64,000 nucleotides of DNA, taken from the NCBI RefSeq assembly GCF_005117025.1, contig NZ_SWCO01000010.1, positions 124,001 through 188,000 on the forward strand. Direction: 5' to 3'. The DNA comes from Alteromonas portus (lineage in GTDB: Bacteria; Pseudomonadota; Gammaproteobacteria; Enterobacterales; Alteromonadaceae). Shown here piece by piece: positions 52,137 through 62,256 of the stretch. The notes beneath the pieces are model-generated. The model was not told the DNA's origin. It did not search any database and saw nothing but the letters and a program-made list of their open reading frames with translations. The translations under genes were made by a program, and so were the position numbers. Numbering within the stretch: position 1 is the first letter of the stretch; each line of letters starts with the position of its first letter.

Positions 52137-53111
52137 ATGAAACGACTTTACCCCGATGTGACCTACTATGAAAATGGATTTATCGAAGTGGGAAGTGGGC
52201 ATTCGCTTTACTTCGAGCAAAGTGGTAATCCAAACGGTATCCCCGTGCTCTTTATCCACGGAGGCCCTGGGGCAGGCTTACCCCCTAATTACAAATGCTT
52301 TTTCGATAGCAATAAGTATCGCATTATCGGCTATGAACAACGGGGTTGCGGCCGCTCTAAACCAATAGCAGACACCCTAAACAATGATACTTGGTCAAAT
52401 GTTGAAGATATAGAAGCATTACGTACACACCTTTCAATTCCTAAATTTCTATTGTTTGGCGGTTCTTGGGGCTCGACACTCGCACTGCTTTACGCGTTAA
52501 AGTACACACCGCGAGTGACAGGCCTCATTCTGCGCGGCGTATTTCTGGCTAGGCAAGAAGACAGGGATTGGTTTTTATCGCCAAATGGGTGCGCAGCCCA
52601 GTTGTTTCCGGAGTACTACCGGAAATTTACGAAAGATGTGCCAGAGCCTGTGACCTCAAGCTCAGTGTGTGATTTCTATAGTGCGATGGTACGTTCTAGC
52701 AATGATGTACTGCGGCATTCTGCGCTTAAACGGTGGTACCAATGGGAAGAGCGCCTTTCGCGCATCACTTTACCACCTGGAGTGGGTGACTCGACAACCA
52801 ATTACCCTATGCAGTTAGTTACCTGTTTAGCCACATTAGAATGTCATTTCCTCTCTAATCAATGCTTTTTAGATGAAAACTATATTCTTGAAAACATTAA
52901 CAAAATAAGCCATATTCCTGGAACAATCGTTCATGGTCGGTACGACATGATCTGTAAAACTGAAGCGGCAGAGGCGCTTCACAAAGCTTGGCCTCAAAGT
53001 CAGTTACAAATTATCCCCGACGCGGGGCACAGTACCTCCGAGCCCAGTATAGGCTATGCGCTGTGCCGTGCTACTCGCGACATGTCACGCTTTATTCAGG
53101 AGTCGAAGTGA
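52137..53111 (+). CDS. pip: Proline iminopeptidase (alpha/beta hydrolase)
   Basis: 324 aa. Removes N-terminal proline from peptides in the cytosol. Oxyanion-hole segment FIHGGPGAGLPP, nucleophile Ser110 in GGSWGS, acid Asp in HGRYDMICK and His in DAGHS. The usual DQRG motif reads EQRGCGRS here. The S33 family assignment is firm. Its stop overlaps the dtd start by 4 nt. Confidence 0.93.
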   Translation: MKRLYPDVTYYENGFIEVGSGHSLYFEQSGNPNGIPVLFIHGGPGAGLPPNYKCFFDSNKYRIIGYEQRGCGRSKPIADTLNNDTWSNVEDIEALRTHLSIPKFLLFGGSWGSTLALLYALKYTPRVTGLILRGVFLARQEDRDWFLSPNGCAAQLFPEYYRKFTKDVPEPVTSSSVCDFYSAMVRSSNDVLRHSALKRWYQWEERLSRITLPPGVGDSTTNYPMQLVTCLATLECHFLSNQCFLDENYILENINKISHIPGTIVHGRYDMICKTEAAEALHKAWPQSQLQIIPDAGHSTSEPSIGYALCRATRDMSRFIQESK

Positions 53112-53545
53112 TAGGACTAATTCAACGTGTATCAGAAGCTAATGTCACCGTTGACGGTAATATTATTGGCGAAATTGGTAAAGGCATGCTGGTGCTATTA
53201 GGTGTTGAGAAAGAAGACGGTGACGCCGAGATAGAGAAACTAGCAAATAAGCTCTGTCGATATCGCATGTTTAGTGACGACGACGGAAAGATGAATTTAA
53301 ATATTGAGCAAATAGACGGGGAGATACTGGTCGTTTCCCAGTTCACTTTAGTTGCAGACACCCAGAAAGGTAATCGCCCCGGATTTTCACGCGGCGCAAC
53401 GCCAGAACACGGTCGAGCTATTTATGAAAAGTTTGTTCAAGCACTTGAAAATAAAGGCATGAAAGTAGCCACAGGCGAGTTTGGTGCCGACATGCAAGTT
53501 GGCCTTATAAACGATGGCCCTGTAACGTTTCACTTTCACGTTTAA
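53108..53545 (+). CDS. dtd: D-aminoacyl-tRNA deacylase
   Basis: 145 aa. Frees tRNA from mischarged D-amino acids. GTG start at 53108 (protein begins MIGLIQRVSEANVTVDG) with AGGAG 6 nt upstream, overlapping the pip stop. Active-site blocks SQFTLVADTQKGNRPGFS and the cross-subunit Gly-cisPro motif in NDGPVTFHFHV. Followed by fabY, as in E. coli. Confidence 0.96.
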   Translation: MIGLIQRVSEANVTVDGNIIGEIGKGMLVLLGVEKEDGDAEIEKLANKLCRYRMFSDDDGKMNLNIEQIDGEILVVSQFTLVADTQKGNRPGFSRGATPEHGRAIYEKFVQALENKGMKVATGEFGADMQVGLINDGPVTFHFHV

Positions 53546-53772
53546 AGGTACTACATTGAGGGTACCCGCACTTTATAGCTTGGTTCATCACACACCATTT
53601 GAGTTTATAGGTACCTAAACCCATTTGGTTTAAATAAGCGTGAAGTGACCGCGGAACAAGCGATTAAGGCTCACTTATTCATCAGCCCATATATGCTTAC
53701 ATAATTAAGCTTGTACCTCATGTATTCTTACGTTTAAATACTCGTTCATTCAATTAAGAAGGCCGGTTTATT

Positions 53773-54687
53773 GTGTACAAGGTAGTCACACCAAAAAGCG
53801 ATGCCGAGTTTGAAGCCTATTTTCATTTTCGGTGGGAACACTTACGCCAGCCATGGAATTTCCCTCCAGGCTCTGAAAAAGACGAATATGAGCAAGTCGC
53901 AGAGCACCGTATTATCACTAATAGAAATGGCGAAATTGTAGCTTGCGGCCGCGTACATTTGAACACCGCTGAAGAGGCACAAATTCGCCATATTGCAGTT
54001 CACTCAGGCCACCAACGTAAGGGCTTAGGCCAAATGATTATGGCTGCACTTGAAAACGTAGCCAAAGACTTGGGCGCTGAGCGAGCAGTGACCAACAGCC
54101 GCGAAATATCTATAGACTTTTTCAGCGCATGTGGCTTTGAAATTGAGCGTGAAGCCCCTAACGAACTTGGTATGCTCAAGCGTCAGCAAATGGTTAAGAA
54201 GTTTACTGAGAGCAATACCTTAGTGCTGCACCCTAAATGGTGTAAATCGTTGCAAGAGACTTGGTCTGAGACTATACCCATTACAGAGCACATGGGAATT
54301 AAGCTTTACCAGTATACAGGCCGCACACTTGAAACTCGCGCGTCATTAAACAAGAACATAAATATTCACGGCACTATGTTTGCGGGGAGTATTTTCTCTT
54401 TAGCTACGCTTACCGGCTGGGGCATGATTTACTTGCAGCTTAAAGAGCGTGGATTAGACGGTGACATTGTATTGGGCGACGGCGATATTCATTACCATAA
54501 GCCCATTACTATGAAACCCAGAGCAATCTGCAATATTGAGACCTTGTCTGGTAAATTTAAACCGCTGGAAAATGACAACAAAGCACGTTTTGAATTAAGC
54601 GTAGCAATTTTAGATGGCGACACACCAGTAGCGGAATTTGAAGGTGTATTCTACGTGCTTCCCCCTTCTAAAAACGAAGAAGAGTAG
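53773..54687 (+). CDS. fabY: GNAT acetyltransferase-thioesterase fusion (FabY/YiiD)
   Basis: 304 aa. N-terminal GNAT domain (IRHIAVHSGHQRKGLGQMIM is the acetyl-CoA-binding loop) joined to a C-terminal hot-dog thioesterase domain of the YiiD_C type (GTMFAGSIFSLATLTGWGMIYLQLKER). The E. coli counterpart acts in initiating fatty acid synthesis (acetoacetyl-ACP). GTG start at 53773 with GAAGG about 10 nt upstream. Gene order dtd-fabY is conserved with E. coli. Confidence 0.9.
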   Translation: MYKVVTPKSDAEFEAYFHFRWEHLRQPWNFPPGSEKDEYEQVAEHRIITNRNGEIVACGRVHLNTAEEAQIRHIAVHSGHQRKGLGQMIMAALENVAKDLGAERAVTNSREISIDFFSACGFEIEREAPNELGMLKRQQMVKKFTESNTLVLHPKWCKSLQETWSETIPITEHMGIKLYQYTGRTLETRASLNKNINIHGTMFAGSIFSLATLTGWGMIYLQLKERGLDGDIVLGDGDIHYHKPITMKPRAICNIETLSGKFKPLENDNKARFELSVAILDGDTPVAEFEGVFYVLPPSKNEEE

Positions 54688-54841
54688 CACTTCGAGTTAA
54701 CGCCTCACCCGAACGGGTATTCTACCAGCCCGCATAGATAATCGAGTTATTTTGACAAATACATAACCGTTTATCGGTGAATTGAGGAATGTTCACCACC
54801 ATTTTGTACAAGTCGTCACTAAGTACAAAAAACTACTCATA

Positions 54842-54868
54842 AAAAAAGCGCCTTTAAGGCGCTTTTTT
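54842..54868. terminator. Bidirectional terminator between fabY and rpoH
   Basis: AAAAAAGCGCC (54842-54852) and GGCGCTTTTTT (54858-54868) form an 11-bp perfect stem with loop TTTAA. Confidence 0.93.
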
Positions 54869-54896
54869 CAGATTTAAGCTATTTATAAGCTATGTA

Positions 54897-55751
54897 CTAC
54901 GCGACCATAGCTGCTTGGAGCTTTTTCATCGCGTTCTTTTCAATTTGACGAACACGTTCAGCAGATACTTGATACTTATCAGCTAAGTCTTGCAGCGTGA
55001 TCTTGTTATCTGCTAACCAACGGGTTTCGATGATATCTTGGCTACGCTCGTCTAGCGTTTTAATCGCTGAGTATAAGCGCTTGCTAGCAGCGGTATCCCA
55101 GTCATTATTAATTACGTCAGTTTCAACGTCTGAAGATTTGTCTTCCAGATACTGAACTGGCGCAAAATTGCCTGTTTCATCTTCGTCTGCAGTTAAATCA
55201 AACGCCTGGTCTTGAGAGCTCATGCGCGCTTCCATTTGAAGCACTTCTTTTGTACTCACGCCCAGTTCGTTCGCTACAGTTTGTACTTCGTCGTGCGTGA
55301 ACCAACCAAGGCGCTTTTTCGCCTTACGTAGGTTAAAGAACAGTTTGCGCTGCGCTTTGGTAGTCGCAACTTTCACTATTCTCCAGTTTTTAAGTACAAA
55401 CTCATGAATTTCAGCTTTGATCCAATGTACCGCGAAAGAAACCAAACGCACGCCCACGGTTGGGTCGAAACGCTTAACGGCTTTCATCAGACCGATATTA
55501 CCTTCTTGAATTAAGTCGGCTTGTGGTAAGCCATAACCTGAGTAAGATTTTGCAATGTGCACTACAAAACGAAGGTGTGACATTACTAGCTTACGAGCGG
55601 CTTGTAAGTCTTCGTCTTCGCGAAGGCGCACTGCCAACTCGCGCTCTTCCTCAGCGCTAAGCATATCAATGCTGCTTACAGCTTGAATGTAGCCTTCAAT
55701 GCTACCGCTGTGTGGCACTGACAGGGCCATAGATTGCAAATTGTTGCTCAT
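54897..55751 (-). CDS. rpoH: Heat-shock sigma factor sigma-32
   Basis: 284 aa. Region 2 ([43 protein letters not shown]) and region 4 ([17 protein letters not shown]) are typical. The RpoH box QRKLFFNLR (about 132-140) separates it from other sigma-70 family members. GAGGTG precedes the ATG. RpoH-like promoters are seen before hslV and prlC in this window. In E. coli rpoH directly follows ftsX; here two EAL-HDOD genes lie between. Confidence 0.97.
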   Translation of the reverse strand: MSNNLQSMALSVPHSGSIEGYIQAVSSIDMLSAEEERELAVRLREDEDLQAARKLVMSHLRFVVHIAKSYSGYGLPQADLIQEGNIGLMKAVKRFDPTVGVRLVSFAVHWIKAEIHEFVLKNWRIVKVATTKAQRKLFFNLRKAKKRLGWFTHDEVQTVANELGVSTKEVLQMEARMSSQDQAFDLTADEDETGNFAPVQYLEDKSSDVETDVINNDWDTAASKRLYSAIKTLDERSQDIIETRWLADNKITLQDLADKYQVSAERVRQIEKNAMKKLQAAMVA

Positions 55752-56377
55752 TGTTCACCTCATTTATTGCCGCTTCATATTAGCAAAGTAACTGAAGCTG
55801 CGCGAGACCTAATTAAGATATGAAGTCTAACCAATATGTAGGTATAGTGACTATTTCTACAATATCAAGACCTAGAATAAGAAAAAAAGTTCAACTTCAC
55901 GAATTAAGCGTCGTTTAAGTTTGTTAGATGATGCATTAGGCTAGCTAAAACGAATTCTTGTGCTTTTCGCATTGCTTACCACCCCGCGATACATCACTGC
56001 GCCTAATAGTTTTTATAGGCTTGCGGTCGGTCATCTAATCACGAAATTATTATACTTTAATTACATGCCTGAGTGGGAAAGCTAATCTCACTGGTATGAA
56101 TTCTAACGAATATTGAATAATCGCTACAATTCACTAATGGAGAAAATAGCGACTTTTGCGTATGAACGCTACGTCAAATTCCATCGGCCATTACTGCTTA
56201 TAAAAGGAAGTGCCAGTTTATACCTTGCTTTTCTGGCTGGAAATTGAAAATATTAGATTGTATCAATCGATTTTGCACTACGACCGCTGCATAGCATTTT
56301 CCAGACAAATACAATAAAAAGCTGGAAGGGAAATACTTAAGGAAAGGAGTAAGGCAAGTAAAGCAAAGAGGAATTAC
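55752..56377. other. 626-bp divergent region between rpoH and the first EAL-HDOD gene
   Basis: AT-rich and without a supported gene. Holds a candidate rpoH promoter at 55841-55868. The right part (56200-56370) should contain the promoter of the EAL-HDOD gene, but no clear boxes were found. Confidence 0.4.
55841..55868 (-). promoter_or_regulatory. Candidate sigma-70 promoter of rpoH
   Basis: On the minus strand TTGATA (55863-55868) and TATACC (55841-55846) are 16 nt apart, about 90 nt before the rpoH ATG. Confidence 0.4.
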
Positions 56378-57604
56378 ATGTTTGCTTACGTCGCTAGACA
56401 GCCCATATTTGATGTAAACCGAGAAGTTTACGCTTACGAATTACTTTTTCGCGTTGGAGAGGAGAACTGTTTCCCTAACATTCCTCCTGATGAGGCAACG
56501 TCAAAAATACTGACCTCTACCCATTTAAGCTTGGGTATTGAGGAAATTACCGGGGATAAAAAAGCCTTTATCAATTTCCATCGCGATACGCTGATGTTCC
56601 GCTTTCCTACATCATTAGATGCTGACAAAGTGGTTATCGAAATTGTTGAAACCGTAGAAGTTGACGAAGCTTTGGTTGCAGCATGCAAGCATATACGCGG
56701 CCTTGGGTATCCTATTGCCCTAGATGATTACGACATGAAAGGAAAATGGGAAGCATTTATCCCGTTTACCAGCGTTGTAAAAATTGATATCACCGAAATT
56801 TCTCACGATAAGATCCCCGCTTTGGTCGAGCGATTCAAATCGCATAAAATCAAACTGGTAGCTGAAAAAATTGAGACCTATGAAGAATTTAATAAATTCA
56901 AAGAAATGGGGTTCGATTATTTTCAAGGTTATTTTCTTGCTAAACCGGAAATTGTTAAGCACAGGAAGTTAGGACCGAGTAGCTTAACTATGATGGAGCT
57001 ACTTACTTTAAGTAGCCAAGCAAAACTGAATTTCGATGACGTTAATAAAATTATTGAGAGAGACCCTTCCCTCACCTATCTGCTATTGCGCTTTATTAAC
57101 AACCCTATGATTAATAAACGCCATAAGATAACGTCACTTAAACACGCATTAACTTTCATGGGTGAAGTAGAGGTGAAGAAATTTATTTCTTTACTTGCTC
57201 TTGCCAACCTAAGCGATGGTCAGCCAAGTGAACTCATGCACATGGCTCTGGTTCGTGCAAAGTTTTGTGAACTAGTATTTACTCAGCTTAAGGGCTCGGA
57301 TAATCCGCTAAAAGGCTTCCTCACCGGGCTGTTGTCTTTGCTAGATGCGATGATGGAGCAGCGCATTGACGATCTTGTGAGTAAAGTGCCTATCAGCGAT
57401 GATGTAAAGAATGCGCTTTGTGGTACACCCGGCATGCTGCGTAATTGCCTGACGCTTGTTCAGTACTTTGAACGAGCAAAATGGGGGGGTATTCAACAGT
57501 TTGCTAATAAATATGAGATAAAACAAAATTTATTGCACAGTTATTATAATGAAGCAATTAAGTGGGCAAAACACATCCATAGCTCGGCATTAAAAGATGA
57601 ATAG
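56378..57604 (+). CDS. EAL-HDOD signalling protein (YuxH type), first paralog
   Basis: 408 aa. EAL-like domain over residues 1-200, with ELLFR in place of EALxR. The other metal/substrate residues are mostly kept: Asn66 (INFHRD), Glu88, Asp116/117 (ALDDYD), Lys135 (KIDI) and Glu in AEKIET. HDOD domain over about 200-400 (FINNPMINKRHKITSLKHAL). Related to the V. cholerae CdgJ/YuxH type, so it may bind or hydrolyse c-di-GMP weakly and affect motility. The presence of most catalytic residues leaves activity open. AGAGGAATTAC precedes the ATG. Confidence 0.9.
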   Translation: MFAYVARQPIFDVNREVYAYELLFRVGEENCFPNIPPDEATSKILTSTHLSLGIEEITGDKKAFINFHRDTLMFRFPTSLDADKVVIEIVETVEVDEALVAACKHIRGLGYPIALDDYDMKGKWEAFIPFTSVVKIDITEISHDKIPALVERFKSHKIKLVAEKIETYEEFNKFKEMGFDYFQGYFLAKPEIVKHRKLGPSSLTMMELLTLSSQAKLNFDDVNKIIERDPSLTYLLLRFINNPMINKRHKITSLKHALTFMGEVEVKKFISLLALANLSDGQPSELMHMALVRAKFCELVFTQLKGSDNPLKGFLTGLLSLLDAMMEQRIDDLVSKVPISDDVKNALCGTPGMLRNCLTLVQYFERAKWGGIQQFANKYEIKQNLLHSYYNEAIKWAKHIHSSALKDE

Positions 57605-57758
57605 CCAATGCATCAACACAGCACATTGGTAAATTTATCATTGAATTGTTGTTAGATAACGCCTACATATCATAGACTAGGGTTTGGGTTGATTATTACC
57701 TAAACCCATCTAATACCAATAAAAACGTCGTCAAACCATGTTGCCTCAGGAATAGATT

Positions 57759-58994
57759 ATGTTCGCGTTCATAGCTCGCCAGCCTATTTTAGACAAAAGC
57801 AAAAGTGTATTTGCCTATGAACTATTATTTAGGGACGGTAAGTCTGGCGCCTACCCTGAGCACAGTGAAGAAAAAGCCAAATATATTTCTGAGCACTTCC
57901 ACCCGTTAGGGCTAGATGACATCAGTGGTGAGAAAACGTCATTTATTACTTTTTCATCAGACACCATTATTTCCCGTTTTCCGACGTCGCTTAACCCTGA
58001 GTCAGTTGTTGTTGAGCTGGCTGACCCAACCGATAACACAAGTGGCCTATTTGAAGCGTGCCAACACATTAAACAACTTGGCTTTAAGCTAGCCATCGAC
58101 GACCCTATGATGGTAGGTGCCGCGCACGATATATTCCCGCTTATCGATATCGTAAAAGTAGACGTCACCAAAACACGCTTTGAAACTATCGAAAAACATA
58201 TTCCTCGCTATCACGATGCAAATGTCCAGCTAGTTGCCGAGCAAGTTGATACACAAGACAACTTCACTACTTGTGTAGACTTAGGCTTTGACTTCTTCCA
58301 AGGTTATTTCTTTTCACAGCCTGAAGCGCGAATACTGAAGCAGCTCCCTGCTTCTAAAATGAATATCGTAGATTTGATGGGTGAAAGCTCTAGCAGTGAT
58401 TTTAACATTGAGCGCATTAGCCAAATTATCGAACGCGATGCTACGCTGAGCTTCTTGTTATTAAAATTCATAAACAACCCCACAATCAATAAACGCTACA
58501 AGATCACCTCACTTAAGCACGCACTCAATTACATGGGTGAAGTAGAGATTAAGAAATTTATCGCGTTGTTGAGTTTAACCAACTTAGGCGACGAGAAACC
58601 TCTTGAAATCATTCATATGTCGCTTGTACGCGCTAAGTTCTTTGATTTACTTGCCGAGCGAAGAGGCATCAAAAACAACCCGCCAATATCATTTTTAGTA
58701 GGGCTGTTCTCGTTACTTGAAGGGTTACTTGACCAATCTATGACTGACATCGTGAAACAACTGCCGCTGTCCGATGAAGTTAATGACGCATTACTAGGCA
58801 AAAACCTAGAAATGAACAACTATATGACCTTGGTTCGGGCGTTCGAAAGTGCGCTGTGGATGAATGTGATAAAACAAGCCAAGATGCTGAATATTGATCA
58901 AAAGCAACTGCATATGCTTTATAATCAGGCTATTACCTGGGGGAACGGCGTACGCAGTGCTATTTCATCACATTACCCGCGTGCTACCGCCTAA
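57759..58994 (+). CDS. EAL-HDOD signalling protein, second paralog with lost EAL residues
   Basis: 411 aa and clearly a duplicate of the gene before it: HDOD segments are nearly identical (FINNPTINKRYKITSLKHAL). In the EAL part the conserved Asn is Thr64 (ITFSSD), LDDYD is IDDPM and AEKIE is AEQVD, so phosphodiesterase activity is probably lost; it would act as a sensor or scaffold. A CAGGA site lies about 10 nt before the ATG. Confidence 0.9.
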   Translation: MFAFIARQPILDKSKSVFAYELLFRDGKSGAYPEHSEEKAKYISEHFHPLGLDDISGEKTSFITFSSDTIISRFPTSLNPESVVVELADPTDNTSGLFEACQHIKQLGFKLAIDDPMMVGAAHDIFPLIDIVKVDVTKTRFETIEKHIPRYHDANVQLVAEQVDTQDNFTTCVDLGFDFFQGYFFSQPEARILKQLPASKMNIVDLMGESSSSDFNIERISQIIERDATLSFLLLKFINNPTINKRYKITSLKHALNYMGEVEIKKFIALLSLTNLGDEKPLEIIHMSLVRAKFFDLLAERRGIKNNPPISFLVGLFSLLEGLLDQSMTDIVKQLPLSDEVNDALLGKNLEMNNYMTLVRAFESALWMNVIKQAKMLNIDQKQLHMLYNQAITWGNGVRSAISSHYPRATA

Positions 58995-59033
58995 GCGCCA
59001 ACACGCGTATAGTAAACCCAAGGTCTGCGACAC

Positions 59034-60014
59034 TTATTTAGGTTCTATTTCTCTCACATGTCGCTGTACAGAGATAAGTGAACCGAGTAGCCCAAGCAAA
59101 ACAGAAAGCCCTAGCATTGTTAGCAACGCTGAACCTGTTAGACCTGTAATGTTGAACTCTTTTTGATACATAGCGGCAAACGTCGTTATGCTGCTGTCCA
59201 TCCACCAAAGAATAATGATTACGGCAAGCCACGCCATTAAACCGCCCAACAAGCCATACCAGAAACCTGTATATAGGAAAGGACGATGAATAAATGCATC
59301 GGTAGCCCCTACAAGCTTCATTACCACAATTTCATCGTACTTATTGAGAATGTTTAAACGGATAGTGTTTCCGATGATGAGTACCACAGCAATAAACAAT
59401 AGTAGGCCAATTAAGGTGACTAGATCCCTCGCGATATCAATAACCGCATACAAACGCTCTAACCACTCAATATCAAGCTTGCCTATGTCTACCTCTCGTT
59501 GCTGACGTAGCTTGTCTAACAGTGCCTTGGCCGCTGTGGGTGACGCATGCCTTTCATTCGGCGTAACAAGTACAACATCTGGTAGCGGATTTTTCTCTAA
59601 ATACGCAATGGCATCTCCAAGTCCAGACAAATGCTGAAACTCTTTAAGCGCATCGTCGGCAGGAATGTAAACTACACTGTCTATTTCAGACCAGGTATTC
59701 AATCTGGCAACCAGCTGCTGTGAGCTTGCTGCATTAATATTCGGCTTTAAAAAAAGGGAAATCTCCGATGCCTGATCCCAACCAGCAGTAATTTTCTCGG
59801 TATTCTTAACCATAATATACAAAGTACTGGGCAAGGTAATACTTAGCCCCAGTACACCAATGGTCATTAGCGACGCTAGTGGTTGTCGCCACAATTCACC
59901 TAGACTAGATAAGGCTTGTCGGACATGGCTGACGAAAAACATGAGAATGGTTTGAACAACGCCAACTTTCGCTGATGACGCACCCTGTGCACGACCTTTG
60001 AACAAAATACTCAT
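59034..60014 (-). CDS. ftsX: Cell division ABC transporter permease FtsX
   Basis: About 326 aa, with four membrane helices (about 60-80, 205-225, 255-280, 295-315) and a large periplasmic loop after the first. ATG at 60014 has AAGGAG 7 nt upstream and overlaps the ftsE stop by 4 nt; a GTG at 60020 is in frame. FtsEX activates septal peptidoglycan hydrolases through EnvC. Confidence 0.95.
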   Translation of the reverse strand: MSILFKGRAQGASSAKVGVVQTILMFFVSHVRQALSSLGELWRQPLASLMTIGVLGLSITLPSTLYIMVKNTEKITAGWDQASEISLFLKPNINAASSQQLVARLNTWSEIDSVVYIPADDALKEFQHLSGLGDAIAYLEKNPLPDVVLVTPNERHASPTAAKALLDKLRQQREVDIGKLDIEWLERLYAVIDIARDLVTLIGLLLFIAVVLIIGNTIRLNILNKYDEIVVMKLVGATDAFIHRPFLYTGFWYGLLGGLMAWLAVIIILWWMDSSITTFAAMYQKEFNITGLTGSALLTMLGLSVLLGLLGSLISVQRHVREIEPK

Positions 60015-60724
60015 GACCACGCTCCTTCACGGTTACCCGAACTTGCGCCGTCAAGATCGTCGGTAAGGCCATCTGTGATCATTTGACCATTTTTAAGGGT
60101 AAGTGTGCGATAACGCATACGAGCAATTAGCCCTAAATCGTGGGTCGCGATGAGCACCGACACGCCCGCTTGATTGAAGTCTTCAAATAGACGAATAATT
60201 TCCATAGAAAGTTTGGGGTCGAGGTTACCCGTTGGCTCGTCCGCTAGAAGTAACGGTGGTTTATTCACGACCGCTCGCGCAATACCCACTCGTTGTTGTT
60301 CCCCACCAGAGAGCGTAATAGGCAGGCAACGAGCTTTGTCTCTAAGGCCGACCATTTCAAGGGCGGCTTCTACCCGTTTGCGAATTTCTTTATGGGTGTA
60401 CCCTTCGATGACAAGAGGTAAAGCCACATTGTCAAAAACCGATTTATCCATTAACAGCTGATGACTTTGAAATATCATACCGATATCGCGACGAATGTAG
60501 GCAATATCTCGACGTGTAATAGTATTAAGGTCGTGACCGTTAATCAGAACCCGCCCCACGGTTGGGCGCTCCATAATACTGATAAGTTTAAGCAGGGTAC
60601 TTTTCCCAGCACCAGAATGCCCTGTTAAAAAGGCCATTTCGCCCGGTGCAATGTGAAAATTCACCTTGCTAAGCGCGCGTTGCCCGCCCGGATAGGTTTT
60701 GCTTACCTGCTCAAACTTTATCAT
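60011..60724 (-). CDS. ftsE: Cell division ATP-binding protein FtsE
   Basis: 237 aa ABC ATPase. Walker [10 protein letters not shown], signature [14 protein letters not shown], Walker [14 protein letters not shown]. The [18 protein letters not shown] opening is FtsE-like. It is 26 nt after ftsY and overlaps ftsX. The C-terminus is about 15 residues longer than E. coli FtsE. Confidence 0.97.
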   Translation of the reverse strand: MIKFEQVSKTYPGGQRALSKVNFHIAPGEMAFLTGHSGAGKSTLLKLISIMERPTVGRVLINGHDLNTITRRDIAYIRRDIGMIFQSHQLLMDKSVFDNVALPLVIEGYTHKEIRKRVEAALEMVGLRDKARCLPITLSGGEQQRVGIARAVVNKPPLLLADEPTGNLDPKLSMEIIRLFEDFNQAGVSVLIATHDLGLIARMRYRTLTLKNGQMITDGLTDDLDGASSGNREGAWS

Positions 60725-60750
60725 TATTTTTCCCTACCGCTTTACTGGTT

Positions 60751-62202
60751 TTAGCTTTCAGGTGTGTCCATTTCGCTAAACAACGCATCAATAAATTCTT
60801 GTCCGTCGAACTGGCGTAAGTCATCGATGCTTTCGCCAACACCTATATACCTTATAGGAATTTTAAACTTATCGGCAATAGAGAATATAACACCGCCTTT
60901 TGCTGTGCCGTCTAGTTTGGTGAGCGTAATGCCTGTTAGGCCCACGGCTTCATTAAACAGCTTGGCTTGACTGATAGCGTTTTGCCCAGTCCCAGCGTCT
61001 AGTGTAAGCATAACTTCGTGAGGCGCGTTTGGATTAATCTTCTTCATTACGCGAACCACTTTCTTAAGCTCTTCCATCAAGTTGTTCTTGTTCTGCAAGC
61101 GCCCTGCCGTGTCGGCAATAAGGATATCGGTGCCGCGCGATTTAGCGGCTTCTAGCGCATCATAAAGAACCGACGCACTGTCAGCACCCGTGTGCTGAGC
61201 GATAACTGGAATATCGTTGCGCTCGCCCCACACTTGAAGCTGTTCAACTGCTGCAGCTCTAAATGTATCACCCGCAGCAAGCATCACTTTCTTGCCTTCC
61301 TGCTGGAACTGCTTTGCAAGCTTACCAATAGTCGTGGTTTTACCTACACCATTTACGCCAACCATTAAGATAACGAACGGGCCTTCACTTGAATCATGCG
61401 CCTGCATCACTTCTGAAAGAGGCTGATTCACTTGAGACAACATACCCGACATTTGCTGCTTCATGATGTCCAGCAAGGCCTCTGCATCTTTAAGGTCTTT
61501 ACGAGAAGCACTATCAGTTAGGTGATCGATAATTTTTTGCGTGGTATCCATGCCCACATCAGCGACTAAAAGCTGTGTTTCAAGGTCTTCATACAGCTCG
61601 TCATCAATGGTTTTACCTTTAAATAGGCTAACAATACCACTGCCTAGGTTCTCTTTTGTACGAGATAGGCTTTCTTTCAAACGCGCAAATAGCGACTTTT
61701 TCTCTTTCGGCTTTTCTTCAGCCTTTGCCTTAGCGCGGGCTTCTTCTTCCACTTGGGCTTTTGCTTGGGCTTTCGCCTTAGCTTCAGCCTCTGCCTTAGC
61801 GCGTGCCTCTTCTTCCGCTTGCGCTTTCGCCTTAGCTTCAGCCTCTGCCTTAGCACGAGCTTCTTCTTCCGCTTGCGCTTTTGCTTGGGCTTCAGCTTCT
61901 ACCTTAGCGCGGGCTTCTTCTTCCGCTTGGGTTTTCGCCTGTGCTTCAGCCTCTGCCTTAGCACGAGCTTCTGCTTCCTCTTGTGCTTTCGCCTTAGCTT
62001 CAGCCTCTGCCTTTAATCGGGCTTCTTCTTCCGCTTGCGCTTTCGCCTGTGCTTCAGCCTCTGCCTTAGCGCGAGCCTCTTCTTCGGCTTGTGCTTTCGC
62101 CTTAGCTTCAGCCTCTGCCTTTAAGCGGGCTTCTTCTTCCGCTTGGGCTTTTTGTTTCTCTGCTTTCTTGTTCTTATTGAACCAGCCAAAAAGTTTCGAC
62201 AT
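60751..62202 (-). CDS. ftsY: Signal recognition particle receptor FtsY
   Basis: 483 aa. The C-terminal NG domain (about 165-480) is an SRP-type GTPase with [34 protein letters not shown] and [10 protein letters not shown]. It docks ribosome-SRP complexes at the inner membrane. The N-terminal acidic domain is replaced by seven 18-residue repeats rich in Ala, Glu, Lys and Arg, then a partial copy. AAGGA lies about 12 nt before the ATG. First gene of ftsY-ftsE-ftsX. Confidence 0.96.
   Translation of the reverse strand: MSKLFGWFNKNKKAEKQKAQAEEEARLKAEAEAKAKAQAEEEARAKAEAEAQAKAQAEEEARLKAEAEAKAKAQEEAEARAKAEAEAQAKTQAEEEARAKVEAEAQAKAQAEEEARAKAEAEAKAKAQAEEEARAKAEAEAKAKAQAKAQVEEEARAKAKAEEKPKEKKSLFARLKESLSRTKENLGSGIVSLFKGKTIDDELYEDLETQLLVADVGMDTTQKIIDHLTDSASRKDLKDAEALLDIMKQQMSGMLSQVNQPLSEVMQAHDSSEGPFVILMVGVNGVGKTTTIGKLAKQFQQEGKKVMLAAGDTFRAAAVEQLQVWGERNDIPVIAQHTGADSASVLYDALEAAKSRGTDILIADTAGRLQNKNNLMEELKKVVRVMKKINPNAPHEVMLTLDAGTGQNAISQAKLFNEAVGLTGITLTKLDGTAKGGVIFSIADKFKIPIRYIGVGESIDDLRQFDGQEFIDALFSEMDTPES
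61765..62142. repeat. Seven 54-bp repeats encoding the FtsY charged helix
   Basis: Seven units of 18 residues (pattern [18 protein letters not shown]) occupy residues 21-146. The copies are very similar at DNA level and differ at a few Arg/Leu and Gln/Lys positions. Copy number may vary between strains. Confidence 0.9.
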
Positions 62203-62256
62203 CGTTAGGACAAATCCTTATAAATTCTTAGCAAATTCGGCTACACTTGCCGCCTA

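Noticed and set aside
52988..53107. N-terminal extension of dtd from 52988
   Set aside because: It would overlap the pip gene by 120 nt, while the GTG at 53108 gives the normal DTD start and length.
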